DNA from: Neiella litorisoli
GTDB taxonomy: Bacteria; Pseudomonadota; Gammaproteobacteria; Enterobacterales; Neiellaceae
Reading direction: 5' to 3'
Assembly: GCF_014773395.1 (NCBI RefSeq)
Contig: NZ_JACXAF010000014.1
Span: 62,001-126,000, forward strand
Length of the DNA stretch: 64,000 bases
Of this stretch, positions 46,469 through 54,345 are shown piece by piece (position 1 is the first letter of the stretch; the number at the start of each line of letters is the position of its first letter). Below the pieces are notes generated by a model. The model did no database searches, had not been told where the DNA came from, and worked only from the letters and a program-made list of their open reading frames with translations. The translations under genes and the position numbers were made by a program.

Positions 46469-47238
46469 GTGCGGCAGTCAATTACATCGCGCTAAAAAGT
46501 ATTGTGCGCAAAGAATGCACCCGTTTTATGCGAATTTGGGTGCAAACGTTGGTGCCGCCGGCAATCACCACCACCCTGTATTTTGTCATTTTCGGCGGCT
46601 TGATCGGTAGCCGCGTTGGGCAAATGGGTGGCTTTAGCTACATGGATTACATCGTGCCCGGTTTAATCATGATGAGCGTGATCACCAGCTCCTACTCCAA
46701 TGTCGCATCGTCGTTTTTCTCGGCCAAGTTTCAGCGCAATATCGAAGAGCTATTGGTCGCTCCGGTGCCCAATTACATCATCATCATGGGCTATGTTGCC
46801 GGTGGTGTGTGCCGCGGTTTGTTGGTCGGCAGCATTGTTACTCTAGTGGCGATGGTGTTTACCGATTTGCAATTCCACCACGTTGGTGTGTTGGTATTGG
46901 TGATTTTGCTCACGGCGATATTGTTTGCATTGGGTGGCATGTTCAACGCGCTATTCGCCAAGACCTTTGATGATGTCAGTATTATTCCGACCTTCGTGCT
47001 AACGCCGCTGACCTACCTTGGCGGCGTGTTCTATTCGATCGCAATGCTGCCTGAATTCTGGCAATGGGTCTCCAAGCTCAACCCTGTGGTCTATATGGTC
47101 AACACCTTCCGTTACGGTTTTCTTGGCGTCAGTGATATCCCGGTGTTGCCGTCCGTGATCATGCTGTTGGTGATGACGGTTGTGCTGTTTTTGGTGATCC
47201 TCAATATGTTGAAGCGTGGCGTGGGAATCCGTTCCTAA
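46465..47238 (+). CDS. ABC exporter permease (YadH type, ABC-2 family)
   Basis: This 257-residue inner-membrane protein has six predicted helices. Segments TRFMRIWVQTLVPPAITTTL, GGFSYMDYIVPGLIMMSVIT and the conserved P-x-x-Y-L-G-G-V-F-Y motif (TPLTYLGGVFYSIAMLP), then LNPVVYMVNTFRYGFLG, are typical of the ABC-2 type. It works with the ATPase upstream and overlaps the next gene's start by one base. Confidence 0.92.
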   Translation: MSAAVNYIALKSIVRKECTRFMRIWVQTLVPPAITTTLYFVIFGGLIGSRVGQMGGFSYMDYIVPGLIMMSVITSSYSNVASSFFSAKFQRNIEELLVAPVPNYIIIMGYVAGGVCRGLLVGSIVTLVAMVFTDLQFHHVGVLVLVILLTAILFALGGMFNALFAKTFDDVSIIPTFVLTPLTYLGGVFYSIAMLPEFWQWVSKLNPVVYMVNTFRYGFLGVSDIPVLPSVIMLLVMTVVLFLVILNMLKRGVGIRS

Positions 47239-47969
47239 TGGCGGGTAATTCAAAGCAAATCGTCAGCAATCAGCCAAGCGTTCATGAGCACTTGGCTGGT
47301 AAAGTGAATCGTCACCTGAGCCACCCGTTCAAAAAGCCGGTGGCTGAACATACGTTAGGTGTCTTTCGGCAACTTAATGAACAAGTTCAGCAATGGCAGG
47401 GGCCGGTGATCCTCGATGCCTGTTGCGGCGTTGGCGAGAGTACCAAGGTGTTGGCGGCGTGCTATCCAGATAGCTTGGTTGTCGGCATTGATAAGTCAGC
47501 CTGTCGAATTGACAAAGGGTTGCAGCAAGCAGGTGATGGCCACTATGTGTTGGCGCGAGCCGATTTGAACGACTTATGGCGGCTGGTCTGGGCTGCCAAC
47601 TGGCCCCTTAGTCGGCAGTTTATTCTTTATCCCAACCCTTGGCCGAAAGCCGAGCACTTGGGCCGGCGTTGGCATGGAGCGGGGGTGTTCCCTTATATTC
47701 TTGCTGCTGGTGGCGTGCTGACGGTGCGAAGTAACTGGCACATCTACATTGAAGAAATCGCTCAGGCCATGACGATTGCGGGTCTGGCTGCCAAGCCAGC
47801 CCCTTATCCAACCGCAGCGGCAGTTGAGCCGATGACACCATTTGAGCGTAAGTACTGGCAGTCTGGCCATGACAGCACTCAGGTCGAGGTTGATTTGGCG
47901 GGTTATCAGGCGCCGCAATGGTTGCAGGATTCGCGTTCCTGGTTACAAACTGTTGTCGCTAAAAACTGA
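47238..47969 (+). CDS. Divergent TrmB-like SAM-dependent methyltransferase
   Basis: This 243-residue protein has the SAM motif VILDACCGVGESTKVLA (about residue 55) and the segment RQFILYPNPWPKAEHLGRRW, the N-P-W-P-K-x-x-H signature of tRNA (guanine-46-N7) methyltransferases, where TrmB usually has DPWPKKRHHKRR. The FPYILAAGGVLTVRSNWHIY strand replaces the usual TDW/TD motif. It is probably a tRNA methyltransferase paralog rather than the canonical TrmB. It begins inside the stop of the ABC permease, so it is cotranscribed with an unrelated transporter. Confidence 0.78.
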   Translation: MAGNSKQIVSNQPSVHEHLAGKVNRHLSHPFKKPVAEHTLGVFRQLNEQVQQWQGPVILDACCGVGESTKVLAACYPDSLVVGIDKSACRIDKGLQQAGDGHYVLARADLNDLWRLVWAANWPLSRQFILYPNPWPKAEHLGRRWHGAGVFPYILAAGGVLTVRSNWHIYIEEIAQAMTIAGLAAKPAPYPTAAAVEPMTPFERKYWQSGHDSTQVEVDLAGYQAPQWLQDSRSWLQTVVAKN

Positions 47970-48077
47970 ACCTTGGCGTAACGAAATCAACATTAATGTA
48001 GAAATTACAACCAATAATCGCATCTACGACTAGTCTTATAACTTGAGAGATAAATTATTTAAATTGGAGGCCCGAGC

Positions 48078-48647
48078 ATGAAACGAGTGACCCGTTGTTG
48101 GACCCTAATGCTGGCCAGCCTGATGTTGATCCTGACCGGCTGTGCTTCAACCCCGAAAGTCGATTCTGACTATGCAGAGGGATTTAATTTCGCCCATCTG
48201 AAGTCGTTTCATCTGGTACCGATCAACAACAGCACTTATACCGGTCAGCCGGGCGCCAGCTTGACCGAGCAGCGCATTGAGCAGTCGATAAAGAGTTATC
48301 TGACGAACCGTGGAATGACTGAAGTGCCCGCTGATCAGGCCGAGATTCTGGTGTCCTATCATGTGACGACCCAAGATAAAACTCAGATCCGCAGTTATAA
48401 CAACCAGTTCAGTTATGGTCGTAGCTACTACAATCGCGCTTGGGGTTACGGCTGGGGCAATGATATTGATGTCCGTCAGTTCACTGAAGGGCAGCTGTTA
48501 ATCGATTTGGTTAACCCCGCGACCAACAATGTTGTTTGGCGCGGCATTGGTACCAAACGATTAAAACGCTCGACCACTCAAGATGAACGAATCGATACCA
48601 TTAACGAATACGTCAATGCGATGTTTATGCAGGTGCCGAGTTGGTAA
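48078..48647 (+). CDS. DUF4136 lipoprotein
   Basis: This 189-residue outer-membrane-type lipoprotein has lipobox LTGC (Cys at about 22). It continues ASTPKVDSDYAEGFNFAHLK, then VSYHVTTQDKTQIRSYNNQF, a Tyr/Gly/Trp-rich stretch and TEGQLLIDLVNPATNNVVWR, which are the DUF4136 hallmarks. GGAGG precedes the ATG. The family is of unknown role and widespread in the envelope of gammaproteobacteria and Bacteroidetes. It is followed by a strong terminator. Confidence 0.9.
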   Translation: MKRVTRCWTLMLASLMLILTGCASTPKVDSDYAEGFNFAHLKSFHLVPINNSTYTGQPGASLTEQRIEQSIKSYLTNRGMTEVPADQAEILVSYHVTTQDKTQIRSYNNQFSYGRSYYNRAWGYGWGNDIDVRQFTEGQLLIDLVNPATNNVVWRGIGTKRLKRSTTQDERIDTINEYVNAMFMQVPSW

Positions 48648-48680
48648 TCGCATCATCGTTGTGAAACAGAGTTTGAAAAC

Positions 48681-48716
48681 AAAAATGGCGAGATGAATAT
48701 CTCGCCATTTTTTTGC
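48681..48716. terminator. Rho-independent terminator after DUF4136 gene
   Basis: A 14-bp stem pairs 48681-48694 (AAAAATGGCGAGAT) with 48699-48712, around a GAAT loop, and continues into a T-run. The symmetric A and T flanks let it act for both the lipoprotein gene and the converging hemL. Confidence 0.92.
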
Positions 48717-48757
48717 TTTGAGTGGTGCTAAAGCACCGAGTGCGATTCGCGAGCCGC

Positions 48758-50050
48758 TCAGTCAGCCTTGGCTAACGCAGCGAATGCCTTGGCCGCAGCG
48801 GCAATGGTTTTATCAAGATCTTGCTGGCTATGAGCATAGGAAACAAACCCCGCTTCATAGGCCGATGGTGCCAGATAAACACCTTCATCAAGCATCAAGT
48901 GGAAGAACTTCTTGAAGCGCACGATATCGCATTGAGTTGCTTGCTCGAAGCTCGTCACTTGCTCTGCATCGGTAAAGAAATAACCGAACATGCCGCCAAC
49001 GGTCACTGTCGCCAGTGATACGCCAGCCTCTTTGGCTGCCGCACGGAAGCCCGCCATCAGGTACTCTGCTTTTTCAGCGATGGTTTGGTGGATCTCTGGC
49101 GGCTGAATTAGTGCCAAGGTTGCGAGGCCCGCGGCCATTGCAACTGGGTTACCCGATAAGGTACCGGCCTGATAAACCGGCCCAGTCGGCGCGATGTGGT
49201 CCATGATTTCGGCTTTACCACCAAATGCTCCCACTGGCATACCGCCGCCGATAATTTTACCGAGCGTGGTTAAATCTGGGGTGACGTCATACAGCGCTTG
49301 TGCGCCCCCTAAAGCAACGCGGAAACCGGTCATCACTTCATCAAAAATTAGCACGCTGCCATATTGATCACAGATCGCCCGCAAGCCTTGCAAGAAGCCA
49401 TCAGCTGGCGGGATACAGTTCATGTTGCCGGCAACAGGCTCAACAATGATTGCCGCGATATCGTCTCCGCATTCAGCGAATACCGCTTTGACTTCATCGA
49501 GGTTGTTAAAGCTGACCGTTACCGTGTGCTTGGCTAAATCGGCAGGTACGCCAGGTGATGTTGGCTCGCCCATGGTCAACATACCAGAGCCCGCTTTGAC
49601 CAGCAGACTATCTGAATGGCCGTGATAGCAGCCCTCAAACTTGAGCAGTTTATTGCGCCCAGTGTAGCCTCGAGCCAGACGAATGGCGCTCATGGTGGCT
49701 TCGGTGCCAGAGTTAACCATGCGCACTTTTTCCATCGCCGGCATAATGCTCTGAATGGTCTCCGCCATGGTGACTTCTGCTGCCGTAGGAGCGCCATAGC
49801 TCAAGCCTTGCTGTACCGCATCAACCACCGCCTGACGGATTTTCGGGTGGTTGTGACCCATGATCATCGGTCCCCAAGAGCCGACGTAATCGACATAATT
49901 TTTGCCGTCCACATCATATAAATAGGCTCCATCTGCTCGCTCGATAAAGACCGGCGTGCCACCGACACCATTGAATGCTCGCACCGGTGAATTAACACCG
50001 CCGGGAATGGTCTGACAGGCTTGTTGATAGAGTTGTTGCGAACGGCTCAT
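48758..50050 (-). CDS. hemL: Glutamate-1-semialdehyde 2,1-aminomutase
   Basis: This 430-residue PLP enzyme makes 5-aminolevulinate in heme and siroheme synthesis (C5 pathway). Start ATG 50050 has GGAG 8 bases upstream; an open frame to 50098 precedes it but lacks a comparable signal. Segments: [70 protein letters not shown] and [17 protein letters not shown], where Lys265 is the PLP lysine (same numbering as E. coli). The siroheme need of CysI links it to the sulfur operon functionally. Confidence 0.97.
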   Translation of the reverse strand: MSRSQQLYQQACQTIPGGVNSPVRAFNGVGGTPVFIERADGAYLYDVDGKNYVDYVGSWGPMIMGHNHPKIRQAVVDAVQQGLSYGAPTAAEVTMAETIQSIMPAMEKVRMVNSGTEATMSAIRLARGYTGRNKLLKFEGCYHGHSDSLLVKAGSGMLTMGEPTSPGVPADLAKHTVTVSFNNLDEVKAVFAECGDDIAAIIVEPVAGNMNCIPPADGFLQGLRAICDQYGSVLIFDEVMTGFRVALGGAQALYDVTPDLTTLGKIIGGGMPVGAFGGKAEIMDHIAPTGPVYQAGTLSGNPVAMAAGLATLALIQPPEIHQTIAEKAEYLMAGFRAAAKEAGVSLATVTVGGMFGYFFTDAEQVTSFEQATQCDIVRFKKFFHLMLDEGVYLAPSAYEAGFVSYAHSQQDLDKTIAAAAKAFAALAKAD

Positions 50051-50205
50051 GAAGCGATCTCCGATGATGAAGTTGATTAGCAGGAATAAGCGCCACAATC
50101 GCGCCGAGACTGCTGTTTATTGGCGCCTCACTATATCAAACCAAACAGAAAAATCATGCGAGATTTGAGAGTGGGTATTTACCGATGGTGCTAGCAAGCT
50201 GTTCG

Positions 50206-51837
50206 CTAAGCCACTTCCTTATGCAGGTATTCAGCCAGCATCGGCCAAGTGATAATGCCTAACAGTTGCTCGCGACTGTCACCGTAAACATAAACCGCAC
50301 CTTTTCTGATCCGCCGCAGGCGCTGGTAGGCGATGGCAAGAGAGGCTTGCTGATCGATGCCCTCCATTCGCAGGCGCTCGCCATTGTCAGGATCGATGTA
50401 AAACAGGCGGTCATGGGCTTCACCTTTTTCTTTGGTCAGCACAATCCCTTTGACCGCAGCCATATCATCAATGTCACTGAGCCATTGGAAATTGCGTTCC
50501 ATCAAGGCCAGTGCGCCGGTTTTTTGCAGACTCAACACCACAGGCGATTGTTCATAGGTCATCCCCTGCATTTGCATTTGCTGAACAAACATCGACGGTT
50601 TATTGAATATTTGGCCGACCATCAACTGGGCAGGGATCATCACCAGCATGGCTGGCAGTACCACATCAGGGCTGTTAGTCAGCTCCGCAATGGCGACCAT
50701 TGCGGCCATTGGCGCATGCAGCGACGCCGCCATCATGCTACCCATGCCAATGATGATGAAAAACGGCGTCAATGCTGGATCCCAGTCAAGATAGGGGCTC
50801 AGTAGCGTCAGGAAGCAGCCAGTAGCTAGTGCGCCCATGGCGTAAAGTGGGCCGATAATCCCGCCGGGAATACCCAACCCCAACGCCACGGAGCAGGCGA
50901 CTAACTTGCCAACAAACAACGCAGCAATGAGTTCAAAGGTGAGGCTGCCGTCAAGTTGGCGCAGCACGGCCTCGGACTCGGTCATGTTCAATTCGGGAAC
51001 AAACCAAGCGATGATGCAGGTGACACTGCCGGCGATGGTCAAGCGATAGGTCAGTGACAAGCGGTAACTGGCTTGAGTCACCCAGCTGAGCATGGCGGCG
51101 AAAATGACCGATAGCAATCCAAGACCAACCCCCAAAAGCACTAAACTGCCAGCAATTTTCCAGTCAATCGCAGGAAATTGACCAAGGGTGACATCCAAGC
51201 TGTGGCCCAGATTGAGCTGGTTATGGACAATTGCGCCGCAAGCCGCGGCCAGTAGCACAGGTAACACCATGTGCATTTTGTATTCTTTCAACACCACTTC
51301 CATGACAAAGACGACCGCGCCCAGCGGGGTGTTAAACGTTGCTGCAATACCGGCCGCGATACCGCTGGCGGATAACACGCGGGTGGCATTGTTGGGTAAT
51401 TTCAACCACCAGCCGACTAACCCGCTGCCAGCAGCGCCCAAATGCACCGCAGGGCCTTCTCGGCCAACGACAAAACCGCTGGCGAGGGCGATGCTCGCGC
51501 CAATAAATTGGTTGATGGTGTTTTTCAACGGCATCGAACCGTTGTGCGTCCGAATCCGGTAGATCACAAAGGGAATGCCTAGCCGGTAATATTGCAAGCC
51601 CATTGAAATGGCGATGAGCAAGATAATGGCAACGCCCAACAAAGGCAGACCATGGGCTAGCAGCGGAAATTCAATGACAAGTTGGGCGAAGAGATCTTTT
51701 AAGAAGCGAATGGAGCCGATGAACAAAACAATCAGTAACGATGCACAGAAGCCACCGATAAGGCCTAGCAGTGTTAATTGCCAGCTCACTCTGGGAACAG
51801 CGAGGCGATATCGCAATAAGTGCAGTAGCTTGTTCAT
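50206..51837 (-). CDS. ClC-type chloride channel/transporter with CBS domains
   Basis: This 543-residue membrane protein starts at ATG 51837; TTG 51855 is an in-frame alternative, neither with a strong ribosome-binding site. It has about 10-12 helices. Key motifs: GREGPAVHLGAAG (gating glutamate) and LGLGIPGGIIGPLYAMGALA. The first selectivity motif GSGIP of E. coli ClcA is replaced by RLGIPFVIYRIRTHNG, as in a marine ClC subgroup. A C-terminal region of about 110 residues (DIDDMAAVKGIVLTKEKGEA, GIDQQASLAIAYQRLRR) looks like a CBS pair. Whether it is a channel or a Cl-/H+ exchanger cannot be judged. Confidence 0.9.
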   Translation of the reverse strand: MNKLLHLLRYRLAVPRVSWQLTLLGLIGGFCASLLIVLFIGSIRFLKDLFAQLVIEFPLLAHGLPLLGVAIILLIAISMGLQYYRLGIPFVIYRIRTHNGSMPLKNTINQFIGASIALASGFVVGREGPAVHLGAAGSGLVGWWLKLPNNATRVLSASGIAAGIAATFNTPLGAVVFVMEVVLKEYKMHMVLPVLLAAACGAIVHNQLNLGHSLDVTLGQFPAIDWKIAGSLVLLGVGLGLLSVIFAAMLSWVTQASYRLSLTYRLTIAGSVTCIIAWFVPELNMTESEAVLRQLDGSLTFELIAALFVGKLVACSVALGLGIPGGIIGPLYAMGALATGCFLTLLSPYLDWDPALTPFFIIIGMGSMMAASLHAPMAAMVAIAELTNSPDVVLPAMLVMIPAQLMVGQIFNKPSMFVQQMQMQGMTYEQSPVVLSLQKTGALALMERNFQWLSDIDDMAAVKGIVLTKEKGEAHDRLFYIDPDNGERLRMEGIDQQASLAIAYQRLRRIRKGAVYVYGDSREQLLGIITWPMLAEYLHKEVA

Positions 51838-51887
51838 CCTGATTTCAGCTATCAACTCGAGTTGGGATTGAATATGATAGATATTCT

Positions 51888-52625
51888 ATGTGGATTGTTA
51901 AGCAGTTACATCATTTGATTAAGAGAATATTGGCGCTGGAAGTGTTTCGAACTGGGCGCGTGACCATACTGCTGGCGATGGCGTTTTGTGTCATGGCCGG
52001 TGTTGTCGCGGGTCGATTTGGCTACGATCAGCAAGTTCAAAAACGCTTGGATGCTGAACGACAGGTCGAACTAGCCGAGTTACATCTACAAGAAAATCAA
52101 AAGATTACATCAAGTAAAGACATCTCCCTACGAATGGTGAATGCGGAGCTGACTTGGCTGCAAGAAGAAATCAAGCGGCTTGGCGATGAAAAACAAGCCC
52201 TGACCGAAGAATTGAACTTATACCGTAAAGTGTTTCGCGATGGCGGCTCCAATGATGTCATGGCCATCGACTCGGCGACCATCCTCAATACCAATGCTGC
52301 GAATGTCTTTCGCTTTCGTATCACCTTGATTCAATTAGGGCGGTTTGACCGGCCAGTGAAAGGGGAATTGTCGCTGTCGTTATTTGGTATTCGCTCAGAA
52401 CAGCCGGTGCAGTTTGATACCTGGGCGTTGGTTGCGGCGGCCGACAAAGCCAGTTTGCAGTTTAGCTTTCGTTATTTAACGACGATTGAAGGCATCATTC
52501 AGGTGCCCGATGATGTGGTGCCCGAGCAACTTGAACTGCAAACCAAGCTCAGTAGCATGCCGCGCAGCAAAAGCACGGTTACAGCGACCTATGAATGGCG
52601 CGACATCGTTCAAGCCGATTTTTAG
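51888..52625 (+). CDS. DUF6776 family membrane-anchored coiled-coil protein
   Basis: This 245-residue protein has one membrane helix (VTILLAMAFCVMAGVVAGRF, about 25-44), then a coiled coil (about 55-110: LQEEIKRLGDEKQALTEELN), then a compact beta domain with FRFRITLIQLGRFDRPVKGE and LSLFGIRSEQPVQFD, as in DUF6776 proteins. The family is found in many gammaproteobacteria and has no assigned role. It is divergent from the ClC gene (51 bp between starts) and lies 93 bp upstream of erpA. Confidence 0.85.
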   Translation: MWIVKQLHHLIKRILALEVFRTGRVTILLAMAFCVMAGVVAGRFGYDQQVQKRLDAERQVELAELHLQENQKITSSKDISLRMVNAELTWLQEEIKRLGDEKQALTEELNLYRKVFRDGGSNDVMAIDSATILNTNAANVFRFRITLIQLGRFDRPVKGELSLSLFGIRSEQPVQFDTWALVAAADKASLQFSFRYLTTIEGIIQVPDDVVPEQLELQTKLSSMPRSKSTVTATYEWRDIVQADF

Positions 52626-52657
52626 CCCACTGGTTAAGTGTGACTGAGCGCAAGTTA

Positions 52658-52690
52658 ATACTTGAATAAAATACTCGGGTATTGGATAAT
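52658..52690 (+). promoter_or_regulatory. erpA promoter overlapped by an IscR type 1 site
   Basis: The 25 bases 52658-52682 (ATACTTGA at the left end, CGGGTAT at the right) match the type 1 IscR consensus ATASYYGACT-N4-AGTCRRSTAT type pattern at 23 of 25 positions. The same DNA holds a sigma-70 promoter: TTGAAT (52662-52667), 17 bp, GATAAT (52685-52690). IscR with its 2Fe-2S cluster would repress, so erpA would be induced when clusters are scarce. Confidence 0.8.
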
Positions 52691-52718
52691 CCCGCGGTAA
52701 TGTAACAGTGAGGTTTGT

Positions 52719-53069
52719 ATGTCCCAGCCTGAAGTCGCAGCGTTGCCCATTCAGTTTTCTGACGCCGCTGCTCAAAAAGTGAAAACACTAATCGCCGAAG
52801 AGGAAAATCCGGAGCTGAAGCTACGGGTCTACGTGACCGGTGGTGGTTGTTCTGGCTTCCAGTATGGCTTCACTTTCGACGAAAAGGTCAATGAGGGTGA
52901 TACCACCATCGACAAAGAAGATGTGACTCTGGTGATTGACCCAATGAGTCTGCAATACCTGATCGGTGGCATCGTCGATTACACCGAAGGCCTTGAAGGT
53001 TCTCGCTTTTTTGTGAATAACCCGAATGCGACAACCACGTGCGGTTGTGGTGCTTCGTTCTCTGTTTGA
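52719..53069 (+). CDS. erpA: Iron-sulfur cluster insertion protein ErpA
   Basis: This 116-residue A-type carrier delivers Fe-S clusters to apoproteins such as IspG/IspH. The cluster cysteines are Cys44 ([15 protein letters not shown]), Cys108 and Cys110 ([12 protein letters not shown]). The core is [20 protein letters not shown], with FFVNNPNA near the end. Length and cysteine spacing are standard. Downstream 181 bp separate it from the RND adaptor gene; I see no strong terminator there. Confidence 0.97.
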   Translation: MSQPEVAALPIQFSDAAAQKVKTLIAEEENPELKLRVYVTGGGCSGFQYGFTFDEKVNEGDTTIDKEDVTLVIDPMSLQYLIGGIVDYTEGLEGSRFFVNNPNATTTCGCGASFSV

Positions 53070-53250
53070 CGCTCTCCAATTCTCTTTCTGGTCATCATGA
53101 TCACGCCTTATCTGCTTCGCGGGTAAGGCTGTCTAGCCCTTCATAACTCGTAACATTTTTACATCCACATTTACTTTATGGTCTTTTACGATAGCGGAGT
53201 CGAAATAGAACCCGGCCCTCTGCTCGTTTTGGCCGGACAAGGAATGCGTC

Positions 53251-54336
53251 ATGTCGAAACTCTCTCAAGGCCTGCAACTGCTATCGGCTAAACCCTGGAT
53301 TATTGCCATTGCAATTAGCGTGCTGCTGGTCGCGTGGATGGCCAGCGGTTCTGCCAGCAATGAAGCGCCACAGGCGGACAGTGAACAGCAAAGTCTGTTA
53401 CCGAAAGTTCAGGTTACCCGGATGGAAACAACCGAGGTGACCCGAGCCATTACTCTGTATGGTCGGACCGAGCCGAATCGTGAAGCAACGTTGCGGGCAG
53501 AAACCGAAGGCCGAGTGATCGAAATTCTGGCGGTACGGGGCGCATCGGTTGCAGCTGGCCAACCGCTGGTGCGGCTGGCAATGAATGATCGCGAGCAGCG
53601 GTTAAATCAGGCAAAAGCCGAATTCGAGCAGCGTCAAATAGAATATCAAGGCGCCAAAAAGCTAAGCTCGCAAGGTTTTTCCGGCCGAGCGCGCTTAGCT
53701 GAAGCGCAAGCTCAACTCGAACAAGCCAAGGCCGCTGTCGCGCGACTGCAATTAGAAATCGACCACACCATCATCCATGCGCCGTTCGACGGCGTGTTGA
53801 ATGAGCGCATGGTCGAAGTGGGCGATTACCTTGGCGTCGGCGATCCTGTCGCCAAAGTGTATGACATTGATCCGCTGATTATTCGCGCCGATGCTGGCCA
53901 GCATGACATTTCCCAGCTGCAGGTAGGCCAACTCGGTCAGGCTCGATTCGTTGATGGCAACTTGCTGCAAGGTACTATTCGTTACTTGTCGAAAGTGGCC
54001 GATGCCGCGACCAACACGTTTCGTGTAGAGCTGACTCTAGATAATGCCGACGGTAAGTTATTCGCCGGCTTGAGCACCGAGCTTGAATTGCCCTTGGCAA
54101 CGATGAAGGCCATTCAGGTTACCCCAGCCCTGCTGGCCTTGGATGAAGACGGCAATCTTGGCATTAAATCCGTTGATGACGATCTCGTTCGCTTTACGCC
54201 GATTGAGCTGGTGAAGGCCGACAACGATGGCGTTTGGTTATCTGGCTTTGGTGATTCAGTGGCGGTCATCACCATGGGACAGGGTTTTGTTCGTCCCGGT
54301 GATCAGGTCATCCCGGTTTACCAAGAAGCTGAATAA
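53251..54336 (+). CDS. RND efflux periplasmic adaptor subunit
   Basis: This 361-residue membrane fusion protein has an N-terminal anchor (PWIIAIAISVLLVAWMASG) and no lipobox. It has a biotinyl-lipoyl-like domain (TLRAETEGRVIEILAVRGAS, about 75-120), a hairpin (LAEAQAQLEQAKAAVARLQL, about 125-165), the second half of the lipoyl domain (HAPFDGVLNERMVEVGDYLG) and a beta-barrel (FRVELTLDNADGKLFAGLS). It links the RND pump, encoded 9 bp downstream, to an outer-membrane channel not present here. Substrates unknown. Confidence 0.92.
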   Translation: MSKLSQGLQLLSAKPWIIAIAISVLLVAWMASGSASNEAPQADSEQQSLLPKVQVTRMETTEVTRAITLYGRTEPNREATLRAETEGRVIEILAVRGASVAAGQPLVRLAMNDREQRLNQAKAEFEQRQIEYQGAKKLSSQGFSGRARLAEAQAQLEQAKAAVARLQLEIDHTIIHAPFDGVLNERMVEVGDYLGVGDPVAKVYDIDPLIIRADAGQHDISQLQVGQLGQARFVDGNLLQGTIRYLSKVADAATNTFRVELTLDNADGKLFAGLSTELELPLATMKAIQVTPALLALDEDGNLGIKSVDDDLVRFTPIELVKADNDGVWLSGFGDSVAVITMGQGFVRPGDQVIPVYQEAE

Positions 54337-54345
54337 GGAACTATC

